Position numbers and translations under genes: made by a program
Notes under the pieces: model-generated
The model's database searches: none
The model's input: only the letters and a program-made list of their open reading frames with translations
What the model was told of the DNA's origin: nothing
Assembly (NCBI RefSeq): GCF_040954645.1
Contig: NC_092806.1
Coordinates: forward strand, 76,510,141 to 76,574,140
Source: Diabrotica undecimpunctata
Taxonomy: Eukaryota > Arthropoda > Insecta > Coleoptera > Chrysomelidae
Length of the DNA stretch: 64,000 nt
Direction of reading: 5' to 3'
Shown: one piece after another, positions 32,430 to 43,639 of the stretch
Numbering within the stretch: position 1 is the stretch's first letter
Layout of the letters: each line of letters opens with the position of its first letter

Positions 32430-34695
32430 TTTCTACGAATAGCTGAATGAAACGCAAATGGCCTGCTGAATCATAAGGACGAGGTGATAATATTTCTACA
32501 ACAAAATTTTATAGATATATTATTAATAAGTGAGACACATTTTACAGACAATACGTATTTTAAAATACCTCATTTTCTAACTAACCATACTAACCACCCA
32601 GACAAGACAGCCCATGGAGGTACAGCAATCTTGGTCAAACAATCAATTAAACATTTCATGATGGAAAGTTATATAACAGACTGTATCCAAGCTACAGTAA
32701 TTAAGGTGTGCTCATTACCTTACGAAATAACAATAGCAGCAGTATATTGCCCTCCACAACACAATATTAAAAAAACCGATTTCGGATCCTTCTTCAATAC
32801 TCTAGGTCCAAAATTTATCGCAGCTGGTGCCTTTAATAGTAAACACACTTACTGGGGATCAAGATTAATAACAACAAAGGGGAGAGAGCTCTATAGCTTA
32901 ATGCAAGAAAATAAATACTCATATTTATCAACAGGAATACCAACGTACTGGCCAACGGGCCCCAAAAAAAGACCAGACCTCTTAGATTTTTGCATCATAA
33001 AAGGAATATCTAACACCTTTATGGACATAGTTCCAAGTTATGATCTATCTTCAGATCATTCACGAATTATGGCAACAATTAGCACCTGCGTTATAAACAA
33101 ACAACCTACTCCAAAACTGCATGGACCTAGAACAGATTGGAACCTTTACAGAAAAATACTGGATGAAAACATTAAACTAAATGTAAGACTAAGAAGCCTT
33201 TCAGAAATTGAAGCAGCTACAAACAACCTTATGACATTATTGCAAAACGCTGCAAAAGAAGCGACACCGAACGATACAGATAAAAATAAAATCAAGAATA
33301 GAATAGATATTCCACTAGAAATTAAAAAGCTCATTGCTGAAAAAAGAAGAGCAAGAGCCAAATGGCAACAAAGTCGGAACCTAGTGGATAAAACGTTTTA
33401 CAATCGCTTAACCAATAAATTAAAAACACAACTAAAAATTGCAAGAGAAGAGTCAGTCAAAAAATATGTAACACAACTTAATAGATACGACCATTCAATA
33501 TGGAAACCAATCAAATCATCCTTAAAACCTCAAACAATATCGCCACCAATAAGAAAAACCATAGACACACAGAACCAATGGGCAAGAAGCGATAAAGAAA
33601 AATCAGAATTATTTGCTGAACATTTAGCAACAGTATTCCAACCACAAAATAATGAAGAAGATCAAGAAATTATTAATTATTTAAACTCGGAACAACCATC
33701 AGTAAATCTAATAAAATTAATAACACCCAAAGAACTTAAAGAAGAAATCTTAAGACTAAATATCAAAAAGTCACCGGGAATTGACCTAATAACACTAAAA
33801 ATGCTAAAAGAATTACCAAAAAAAGGGTATAATAATCCTTACATATATATTTAACGCAATATTAAGATGTAATTATTGGCCTAACAATCTCCAAATTACT
33901 AGAAAAACTTTTAATAAAAAAAATAGATCCAGACTTTACAGGTGCAGATTGGATACCAAATTATCAATTTGGATTTCGACGAGAACACTCAACTATCCAG
34001 CAATGCCACCGAATAACCCATTGCGCATTAGAAGCAAAGGAATATTGCTCAATGGTATCACTAGATGTACGTCAAGCTTTTGATAAGGTTTGGCATAAAG
34101 GACTTCTTTATAAAATTAAACAAATATTACAACCATTCTTTCGAATACTTACATCATACTTGGAAAACCGACAGTTTAGAACAAAAGTAAATGGAGAAAT
34201 ATCCAAAATGCATCCCATTAAGGCGAGAATTCCACAGGGCAGCGTCCTGGGACCTTTATTATATATATTATATACGTCTGATCTACCAACTTCACATAAC
34301 GTAACAATTGGTACATTTGCAGATGACACAGTAGCACTTACAAGTCACAAACACATTAACATAGCTACACAATAACTCCAAGACTATTTGTATGAGCTTG
34401 AAAACTGGCTAAAACAATGAAAAATAAAAATAAATGAAAACAAGTCAACCCACGTAACTTTCACTTTACGACGAGAAACATCACCACCAATATATATCAA
34501 CAATGAGGAAATACCCAGGACTAAAACAACCAAATACCTAGGGCTACACCTGGACCAAACCCTGTGTTAGAAAGAACACATCACCAAAAAAAGAAAACCA
34601 ATACAACTAAGACAAAAAGAAATCAATTGGTTAATTGGAAAAAACTCCAAGCTGTCAATAAATAATAAAATTCAAATTTATAAAAGGGCATAAAA
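32430..34695 (+). pseudogene. Jockey LINE ORF2: endonuclease plus reverse transcriptase
   Basis: The frame 32484-33854 (456 codons) carries the apurinic-type endonuclease: DILLISETHFTDN, HGGTAILVK, IAAVYCPPQ, GAFNSKHTYWGSRL, PTYWPTGPKKRPDLLDF and YDLSSDHSRIM. The usual GDFN Asp is Ala (GAFN), while the SDH box is kept. The linker and RT start follow (LNIKKSPGIDLITLKMLKEL), then a small deletion and frameshift near 33835. RT blocks continue as YQFGFRREHSTIQQCH, MVSLDVRQAFDKVWHKGLLY, ARIPQGSVLGPLLYILYTSD, IGTFADDTVALTSHKH, YLGLHLDQTL and INWLIGKNSKLSINNKIQIY. Reading ends at about 34695, so the 3' end is missing. It follows the ORF1 end by about 60 bp. Few lesions, so moderately young. Confidence 0.9.
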
Positions 34696-35140
34696 ATATA
34701 AAAACTGCATACAAAAGCTAAACTCTTTACCTTTAAAACTTAAACTAGTCACTTGTATCAAAAGATATTGAATTTTTACCGTCGACCTGATACAAATTTT
34801 ATTGAACATTGATTTCGCGCGAGTAACTGACATGCAAAATCAACGGTCGTTTCAAGCGTTGTTTCTAAGAGAACGGTTCATTCTACAAAAAAATGCTAAT
34901 CAACATTTTTGTTTAGAAATATCTCAGCTATATTTTGTATTTAAAACATTTTTTTCTACGGTGTACAGATTCTGTGTAAATCGATTTTTTTGCGTCGTTT
35001 TTACACACTTGCGGGCGGGGTTTTAAAGGGAACTTTTTTGCATCTTTTTTGGGGTCCCAAAATTAGTATGGTCCACAAAATTTAGCTTGTTCGTGTCATT
35101 TTTAGAGTTTAGGTGGCATTTTCATCTCTGACGACTGGAG
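34696..35140. repeat. Repeat ending head-to-head against the next element
   Basis: The right end of this stretch (GGCATTTTCATCTCTGACGA then CTGGAG) is, when inverted, similar to the left end of the element starting at 35148 (GTCCAGTTACTGTGGCATTTTC). The two copies face each other across TATAATA. It is therefore probably a short relative of that element. Its left limit is not clear. A GC-richer TTGCGGGCGGGGTTTTAAAG lies near 35009. Confidence 0.45.
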
Positions 35141-36423
35141 TATAATAGTCCAGTTACTGTGGCATTTTCCCTTTAAATTTTTTATAACTGCACCGATTTA
35201 TCTGAAATTTTTACAGTGGGTAGTAAATTACTCAAAAAACATAAGTTATATGGTGCCGATGTGTGCTTCTACCGCTAGGGTGGTTGGCACCCCATCTAGG
35301 GGGTTGAACTTTTTACACTCAAAATAACCCCGGGAATTGATAGAGAGTCAAATTATAAACAAAAAATGTCATATAAATTTTTTTCGCTAAATCAATACTT
35401 TTTGAGTTATACGCACTTGAAAAAGTAAACTTTTCGCAAAAATAAAACATGTTTTCAAATGATTTTGTACGAATAACTCAAAAACAAAGCGTTTTATTGA
35501 AAAATCTATAATGAACAAAAAAAAAGCGTATAAAAAAACAAAGAGATTGTTTTATCAATAAGTTTTATAAGTACAATACTAAGCGATTTATAATTGTTTG
35601 AAGATGACTTTTTATTTTTGGGATACTATACTCGATGTATTTAATATCAAATATCAGAAAATGGACATCTTTTTTGATAAAAACTCATACAACACTTTTT
35701 AAAGAGCTAGAAAAAACCTGTAAAATGAGCTATGTTAAAAGCCATTTCGATTAAAACAAAGCGAAATACGAAGGAAAGAATTTGAATTACTCTAGCGTTT
35801 AAAAAAAAACGAGCAGTATAAGTAACACTATTTCGATCAGAATTGAAATTAAACGTATATTTTCTACAATTCATTTTTTTTAGTGTTATTTATAAGTTTT
35901 AAAAGTTTAGTCTGTTTAAAATGCGTATTTTTTGCAAAAATCATGTTTAAATTAAAAAATCTTTTTTTTTAATTATCTAAAAATTTACATTTTTTCAAAA
36001 TAAATCTAAAGCTATAAGAGATACGTGAAAAATGGTTCTATACCAAAATGTAGTTTTTTTTCTTAACAAAAATTGATTTTTTTATTTTTGTTGTAACTTG
36101 AAAAATAATAAAGATATAGCCGATTGAAGTTTGAGATACAGCGGCTGACACACCTGTAATCAGCACTTTGGCCCTTTACTATTTCAAAAGAAAGAATTTT
36201 AACATATTTTATTCTACTTACTCTCGTAGCTTTTGGAAATAACCTTCAAAATATTTTTTTAATGGACACTGTAGCTTAAAAATTAACGGAGTTATTCTAA
36301 AAAAATTTTGAAGCATGTTATTTATATTTTGGAACATCAACTTATTTTCTGTATATATAAATGCTTTATTCAAGTATATTCGAAAAACTGGTAACAGACA
36401 CACTAAATCTCACACAAATATGT

Positions 36424-36473
36424 ATATAATACATACATACATACATATATATATGTTATGTATAATATAATAC

Positions 36474-36544
<71 letters not shown>

Positions 36545-36580
36545 TATACATGTATATATATATATATAAATATATATATA

Positions 36581-36651
<71 letters not shown>
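36424..36651. repeat. Compound (CATA)n/(TA)n microsatellite
   Basis: Repeated ACATACATACATATATAT followed by about 200 bp of near-pure TA with small interruptions (TATATGTTATGTATAATATA, TATACATGTATA). Confidence 0.95.
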
Positions 36652-36656
<5 letters not shown>

Positions 36657-36659
36657 GAG

Positions 36660-37220
36660 GCACCTCTAAACTGAACATCTGCTTCAGAGAACTAACGAAC
36701 ACAGAGAAGCGACACTCCTTTGAAGTTGCGTGGGCAAGCCGCCAATGAGTGCCAATGACAGGAGTACTTCATATCTCGAAGACATTTTAGAAGCTGGGAG
36801 ATACTGTACAATTTTGCTGTATGGCCTTGCCAAAGCCACCCACATGAACAAAATGAATAAGGTCGAAGATTATTCATCATTACTTGAACAAATGCGATAC
36901 GAATCCTTTATTAAAGCCACAACTAAAAATAGTGCAGTTAAATTATCATCTCTTGTACCAACTGTAAGTGCCCTGGATGAGCATATCAAAAGAGTTTATT
37001 TACAAACTCAGATATGGCTTGAAAACAAAGAGATTGATATAACGGATTGGGGATGGTTCAAGAGTGATGATATTTTACAACCAATAAAAATAAAAGACTA
37101 GGTCTATTTTGCAATGCTACGTGTGGAACATGCTCTGGCGACAATTGTCAAAACTGTCCTGCAATAGACGAAGAGATGGAGTTAGAACACGACGAGAATG
37201 ACGTTTCAGACAATGAATAA
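36660..37220 (+). pseudogene. Cys-rich TE-associated protein of unknown function
   Basis: The first frame gives [20 protein letters not shown]. The second (36730-37101) gives AGRYCTILLYGLAKATHMNK, MRYESFIKATTKNSAVKLSS, LVPTVSALDEHIKRVYLQTQ, IWLENKEIDITDWGWFKSDD and ILQPI. After a frameshift comes a Cys cluster CNATCGTCSGDNCQNC and an acidic tail EEMELEHDENDVSDNE before a stop. From memory this layout (LPPTSAA..H..RVY.Q.Q.WLG...DWGW, then CxC clusters and an acidic end) is common in uncharacterised repeated arthropod proteins. It lies centrally between inverted repeats, so it is probably the element's own protein. It may be a C-terminal accessory or transposase part; function unknown. Confidence 0.6.
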
Positions 37221-37966
37221 TTTGATATATTGTAAATAATTTTTATTTTTGTAAATATATTTTGTATACTTTCTAATCTAAAGTATTTTCATGCATAATT
37301 TTTTACAATAAAAACATCATGAGTACACTTAATTTTTTTATTTAGACATTTACCAAAGGGGAATTTGTTTCGTGAGCATAGAGGTGGTTTTTAAGGGTTG
37401 AAAATAAGCAACCAATCAAAATATATTTTATTGATAAGAAAGGAATTTTTGAATATAAATGTACATTAAAAACTTTTGAAGTTGTTTAAAAAGATTTTTT
37501 TATATATTTTGACATAGGGGTAGTTTTTAAGGGTTGAAGTGTTGCAATCAACCAAAATTATTTTATATAAGCAGAGAATTACATTAAATAGATGATATAA
37601 ATGCACTACAAAAGCGTTTGAACTTGTTAAACGATTTTTTACAATCATTTTTATTAAGACGGGTGGTTTTTAAGATTATTTAAGGGTTGAGAATGTACAC
37701 AATATCCATTATTATAATTAACAATATTTCAGTTACCTAATTTAACACGATTTAAATCCATAAAATGCTTTAATATAAATTTTTTTCATTATTTTCAATA
37801 AGGGGTGATTTCACCCCTTAAAAATAAAAAGCTCACCTAGCGCGTATATAACTTTTGAAGAGGGAGGTAAGATAAGCCTAATTCCAAATTTTTAGCAAAA
37901 TCGATTCAGTTATAAAAAATTTAGAGGTATTGACCTCTTTTCCTCCACAGTGATTGGAGTATAATA

Positions 37967-38434
37967 AATTTTATATTTTATAAATTAGTGTTGTATTATT
38001 TTACCTTGACATTTATTAAAGTGGCTGTATCTTATAAATTAATTGTTTTAAAAAAGCATTGTAAAAAAGCTGTAAAATAGGTATTTCAATCCATTAACTT
38101 CCACTTTTTTAATCCAATATTATAATACAAAAACGTTGAGGAAAAAGGTTTAGTGACCCTATCTAAATATCCAGAAAAATCAAGAAAAAATATTTTCGCT
38201 ATTCCGGTTTATTGGCTATAGCATTCTAATACATAATATCAATTTTCATTAAAGAGTTTTAAATCGTTTTGAAGCAATTTTAAAAAAATTGGTTTTGTTT
38301 TGTAATTTTAACACCTGTGAGTTATTTTGGGTGCACTTTTACATATATGTAAGTTGGGGTAGGTCAGAATACAGACCAGGTCTACTATTGTCTAGATGTT
38401 CAACCTAAGTTAAAGCCTGGGAGCACGATATAGA
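37967..38434. other. Unassigned gap
   Basis: AT-rich, no recognised motif. Confidence 0.35.
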
Positions 38435-39590
38435 TATTTACCAAATTTTTGTAGAATTTCGATAAGCTTATGACAACATAATCATAAATAAAATTTACTT
38501 ATTATATAATTATGTGAGAATTTAGTATACCAAGGAAATTGGTACAATTAGTTCAAGCTCACGACTCACACAGAAGCGCAAGTATGAGTACAAAACTAAT
38601 TAAGATCCCTTCCAGATAATTAAAGGACTAAAACATGTAGATGGGCTGACTCCGACTCTTTTTATGTATGGAATATCTTAACAAAAATGTCTGTAAACTA
38701 AAAAACATAGATTTTTAGTAAGTCTAAGCAGATTATGATGTACGCAGATGATGTAAACTTGATGGAACGAACCGTAAGAGACATCATTGAACTTGATGTT
38801 AAGCTTAAAGAAAATGCGAAAGAAATGAGGCTAGACGTTAACGTAGATAAAACTAAAATCCTAATAAAAGCAGGGAAACACTAAAACTTGCGGAATTTGG
38901 CAATAGATGAAAAAAGTATAAACACAGTAAAATATCTCACATACTCGAGCATACAGATAACTGAGGACGGCAGGGAGGGGAAGGAAATATGGAAAACATA
39001 ATGCTTGCTAACAAAGCATACTTCTCTTTGTCGCAGGTGTTTGGATTAAAAGAAATTTCTAGGAAAGTAAAGTTAAAAATATATAAAACCATCATATGAC
39101 TAATAGCAACATATGGCACAGAAACATGGATTATGACAGAAAAGATAATAAACTTTATTGATACTTTTGAAAAAAAGATGTTAAGAAGAATATTGGGACC
39201 CATCTTCGACAATGGTATCTGAAGAATAAGGTTCAATCACGATTTATTTCAATATTACAAATATCTCTATTCAGGTATATTTATTCGGAAGGACAATAAC
39301 AGAACACCAGATAATATACTTAGTGGAACTATGGTGGGACGTCGTCCAGTAGGAAGACCAAGGGAGAGATGGGTAGACGAAGTGAAAATCGATGCTAAAG
39401 AGATATTGTGGGTAGATAACAAAAGGAGAATAGCCAAGGAAGGAGAAGCTTGGAGGTGGATGCTATGGGAGATTAGAGTTGGCGTGTGCTGCAGCTTCAT
39501 ATTAGAGAGAGAGAAAAAGAGAGAAAGAGAGAAGTTAGGTCCAATCGGTCTTATTTTCATTCCTAAAAATGGTGGTATAATTTATGGCTA
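38435..39590 (+). pseudogene. LINE reverse-transcriptase C-terminal half
   Basis: Broken frames give DPFQIIKGLKHVDGLTPTLF then, around the catalytic box, MMYADDVNLMERTVRDIIEL-like residues (YADD kept), LRLDVNVDKTKI-like, VKYLTYSSIQITEDG and ATYGTETW-like. The last frame (39331-39591) reads VGRRPVGRPRERWVDEVKID, AKEILWVDNKRRIAKEGEAW and RWMLWE with a stop. The GRP..RW..E motif ends many insect LINEs. A GA-rich stretch (about 39500-39535) sits within the 3' part. Confidence 0.75.
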
Positions 39591-40799
39591 ATCTTTTTGT
39601 GACATCCTGTATGCGGAGTTGACTTTATTCTGCGGAAATTAAAAAAACAGTGATATTTTTATGCTTTATGTTATGTGATTGTCAATTCTATAAATAGAAT
39701 ACACTTGCTGATTAGATTCATATTATTATCTTTAAAATATACTGTTTTGGCCCTCCAGTGAAAAAAAAAAAAAAAACGATAAAACAAATCAGAAAACTAT
39801 ATTTCATGAACAACGAAGATCGTAAAATATCATTAATAAATATAATTGGGAAACAATTTGTGGATTGTCCGACCGACACGTGACCATCAGCAACCCTATT
39901 AAATTCTGCACGCAATTCAACCATTTAGAGGATCCCCGTCTTCGACCATTCTTACATTTTCCTGAACTTCGTTTGTTCTCAGCTATAATGAACAAAAATG
40001 TTCCTATGTTACATTATTAATTACAAAACAGTCCTGTTTTGTTCACCTAAGGAGGGTTTAAATGATAAAATCCAGATAATAAATGGAACTATCAACGAGA
40101 TTTAAGGAGTTCATTTGGAGAAGATATTGAGATAATTAATTCAGTCCTATGAGTGAGATTTTCAAATTAAATAGTATTATTGACTTTTGTTTGTAAAAGT
40201 TTACGGCGCCCTTATTTTGAATATATTATTAGTTTACAGGAAAAATAGGTGTATTCATAAAATTTTCCAGACGCATACGTTGGAAACCTCTTTGTAATAG
40301 AAATTATATGCAACGGGCATATGGTAACTTATACAGTGACTTTGTCAGCAAAATTTGTTTTATGGTGTTTATATATCCAATTTATGTTTATTTTTAAAGA
40401 TAAATATTGTAGGGCCAGGGCAGAGATGTCAGTGCCTTAACCACGTTTGCAACTGTTCGGAAATATTATTGTTTTAAACGGCAAAAACAAGTCACAATTT
40501 AATATTTTATACCTCTACTACAATTTTAAGTGCCGTAGTTAATACTAACAATGTTATCCCAAGTGAGTACCACTTTATTTCGTAATATTTTTGTAATAAG
40601 ACAAAATAACTTTCAAATAATACCTACCTAAGAGATAAGAAAAATTCCAATTATGTCTTGACAAGTTTTTGAACTGGCCACATGACTGGATCAATTCTGA
40701 AAAAAAAAATGAATAAATAAAACAATAATTCTACTTACAACTCTACTTAACAGACTTACTCAGAAGCCGTAAATTATTTTAAAAAAGAACAAGCCATAG
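39591..40799. other. Unassigned sequence
   Basis: AT-rich, with an A-run at 39760-39776. No recognised coding motif or repeat boundary. Confidence 0.35.
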
Positions 40800-42480
40800 T
40801 CTTGTCCAGCATTGAAGATAAAAAATGCATGATTATATTGTAGCTGTTAGATCACTAGTTAGTCCAATTAATGTAATTTTTGCCTCTAGATTTCCTAATA
40901 ACAGGATATACACATACCTTTTTATCCAAAAACACTATTGATTTACTTCTTCCTGCTTATAAATATATTGAAATAAATGGATGTCTAGTCAAAATAAGAA
41001 AACTTATTATTCCAGCCCAGAGACTTGTTATATCTAATGCATATCCTATAATCCCGAATGAAATACTTAAACAAGAACTACAAAAACTTATACCACGCTG
41101 TTTCCACAATGATTTTTCTCCAAGTAGGTATTCATGAAAGCGAATACAGGCATGTTTTGAGGTTTAAAAGCCAATCGGTCATTACACCTTGTAAAATATA
41201 TCCATTCTTGACTCTTTTATCACAACTCTTCTCGATTCCATCGCTGTTATAATTCTTTCATTCCATGAGCGTCGAGGTCTACCTCTCTTTCTTCTTCCAG
41301 GGGGCTTTCATCTGTGAAGTTTTTGGGGCCAGCGTTCGTCAGGCATTCTCAATAGGTGTTCAAACCGTTTTAAACCTCTTTTTTCTATTCTGTCAATAAC
41401 CGTTTCTGTAGCATTCATGTTATTTCTTGTAGATTCGTTGGTCTTCCTTTCCAGCCTTAATGTTCTAGCACTTCTTCTCAAATAATCCATTTCAATTGCC
41501 AACAATCTTCTCTTCAGGTGTGCATTATTTGTCTATACTTCAGAGCCATAACAAAGAACTGATTCAACCATGGTTTGCCCTATTCTTTTTTTGTTCCTTT
41601 TGGAAATGTTGCGATCCCACCATAATGAGTTCAGATATCCTACAATTTTACGTCCCGGATTAATTCGGTACTTAATTTCGGTTTCTACCAAGCCGTTCTT
41701 ATCAATAAGTGCACGTAAATAATTAAATTTTTCCACTTGTTTGATTTCCACGTCCTCGTCTATCAAAACTTTAAACCTTGTATCTGAATTGGTAACTAAA
41801 TATTCTGTTTTCTTCAATAATACAAATTAAACTCCTTAAATTACCTCTTAGATTTAACTCAAACCACATCATCATTATCTAAACCTTGTAAACCTAATGA
41901 TAAAATACATCAACCTATGGAAACTAACCCCATCCAAACTATATCTAAGGATAATCCAAACTCTTCGCCGTAATCAAAAATAGTATACACCAGGACATCA
42001 ATAAACTCAACACTTCGTCTTCTGAAATTAACAAAGAAAATCTGAAAACGGGCTTACCAGTTTATAATATCTCTAAACAATCTAAACAAAAAAAGTCCAA
42101 AACTTCTTCCAAAACCTCCCGAGAAACCTATCTCTATTCGTAGTACATTTCAATAATATATAATTTTATTTAAATTATAAAAATTGTTTCACTGTTATAT
42201 ACAAAATTCTACATTAAAAATAATATAACCAGTGGTAAAGATAAATAAACTTAAAAAATGATCAAGGCATGACCAATTCGTTTATAGTTAAATGGAACAT
42301 AAATTGGTTTCATACCCATTATGAATAGTTAAAACTAATAAACAGCGAACGTTCTTCTAGAATTCTTTATCTCCAAGAAACCTGTTTTAAACAAACCAAC
42401 ATAATTAAAAAAAATCAATGTTTTAAAAAAATAGAACAGCCCATCAAGCTACATTTGGTGGAAGAGCTACATTTACAATA
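40800..42480 (+). pseudogene. LINE ORF1 plus start of endonuclease, split by LINE A
   Basis: The first part (40800-41210) reads VRSLVSPINVIFASRFPNN, LSSKNTIDLLLPAYKYIEIN, CLVKIRKLIIPAQRLVISNA and YPIIPNEILKQELQKL, an ORF1-type protein seen in insect LINEs. It is interrupted by antisense LINE A (41215-41820). Beyond it are a polar ORF1 tail (41830-42170, Ser/Thr/Asn/Pro-rich, with repeated QTI/SKDN-like pieces) and, after 100 bp, the start of an endonuclease: MTNSFIVKWNINWFHTHYE, LKLINSERSSRILYLQETCF, KQTNIIKKNQ. The endonuclease then breaks off. Both proteins have stops. Confidence 0.65.
41215..41820 (-). pseudogene. LINE A, RT thumb and C-terminus
   Basis: Minus strand from 41817: MKKTEYLVTNSDTRFKVLID, EDVEIKQVEKFNYLRALIDK, GLVETEIKYRINPGRKIVGY, KKRIGQTMVESVLCYGSEV, then, in the next frame, YLRRSARTLRLERKTNESTR, TETVIDRIEKRGLKRFEHLL and RMPDERWPQKLHR. 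This is the most complete LINE A C-terminus in the window and serves as reference for the copies at 17570-22060. Confidence 0.85.
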
Positions 42481-42689
42481 ATTAGTTGATTTGTAATCCA
42501 AACCAATCGCACTGAATACTAATTTTGAACGCTGTAGCAGTGTCTATGACCAAAAAATATTAACATATTTTATCGCAAGGTTTAGGATTATTTTTTTTTG
42601 GGTATGGGTAAATACTTAGATTTTACCAAGGAATTAGGAATTTTACCCTCGTGGTATATTTTATTAAATAATTTAGTTAGATACTCAAT

Positions 42690-43625
42690 ATTTTAATCAT
42701 TCAGAATTTTTAATATGTCTACTAGAATTTCATCTGGCTTTACCACTTTTTTAGTTTTTAATTGCCTGTTTCAACTCTGATATTAGAATTTGTATATTTT
42801 CATTAGTTGGTAATATTTTATTCATTTCTTCCATATTATCTGTAAATAAGTCCTTGATGTATTTCTCCCAAGTTTGTTGTTTGTCTTCTTCTGATAATTG
42901 GAGATCTCCATTGTAGTTCTCCTTATAACTTGTGGTATTCTCTTCCGTGATTACCGGTAATATCTTTCAGTTTCTTATGTAGGTTATGTATGGTGTTTTA
43001 TATTAACTTCTTCTATTTCTTTGCAATTTTTATCCATCCAACGTTCTTTAGCTTCCGCGATCTGCGTTTCTACTAGTTTCCTCTTTTGCCTGTATTTCTG
43101 TATTTTTGTTTTTCTTCGACGAGCTTTATAAAATCTGGTGTCATCTAATATTTGTTGATATTTGGTTCTTGTATACTTCCAAACGTTTTGCCAGCGTTAA
43201 GAACTGGCGCCTTTATTTCGTTCCAGGTACTGTTTTTTTGTGTAATATCTTTCTTTGAAGCTTTTGTGAATGCTGGTTCACTTGCTTCATTTATTTGTTG
43301 TTGACATTTTTCACCCTTAATCTTTAACAAATCTAGTCTCGATTTTACTTTAGTCGTTTCCTGGTGCACTCCAAGGATGCAGACTTCTTGGTGGTAATTG
43401 ATTACAGGTGTTTGTGATGACTAGTTCTTTCTCTTGAAAATATTGTAGTAATCAGTATCCTTTTTCGTTTTTTATTCCTACATCATAATTTTCTACAATA
43501 TCTTCTACTTTTCCTTTACCGACTTTGGCGTTAAAGTCGCCCAATATTACGTTTTTTAATGTCTTTCGTTAGATATTGTAAATTTGAATAGATGTATGTC
43601 ATTATCGGTGCTGCTTGATGCTGTG
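42690..43625 (-). pseudogene. LINE A-like endonuclease end, linker and RT start
   Basis: Minus strand, right to left: ILGDFNAKVGKGKVEDIVEN (endonuclease with the catalytic GDFN box), SRLDLLKIKGEKCQQQINEA, WNEIKAPVLNAGKTFGS-like, FYKARRRKTKIQKYRQKRKL, VETQIAEAKERWMDKNCKEI, then KPDEILVDILKILND and GKIPNSLVKSKYLP of the RT fingers. The order and spacing fit an RTE-type LINE. It is cut on the right by the jockey element ending near 43640 and on the left near 42690. It may be part of the same LINE as 41215-41820, with the RT core deleted. Confidence 0.75.
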
Positions 43626-43639
43626 CATATATTTTTTTT

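Larger units (their letters stand above)
35148..37959 (+). mobile_element. DNA transposon-like element with long degenerate inverted repeats
   Basis: The left end GTCCAGTTACTGTGG (35148) and right end CCACAGTGATTGGAG (to 37959) are inverted repeats. Similarity continues inward for about 120-150 bp: TTTAAATTTTTTATAACTG at about 35175 mirrors CAGTTATAAAAAATTTA at about 37907, and AAGTTATAT recurs in both. Both ends are flanked by TATAATA (35141-35147 and 37960-37966). The middle holds a TA microsatellite and the Cys-rich coding remnant at 36660-37220. I cannot assign a superfamily. The ends are inferred by eye and may be a few bases off. Confidence 0.55.

Noticed and set aside
36458..36748. Open frame of Tyr/Ile repeats
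   Set aside because: Translation of a TA microsatellite. The same holds for the frames at 62123-62382 and 62471-62689.
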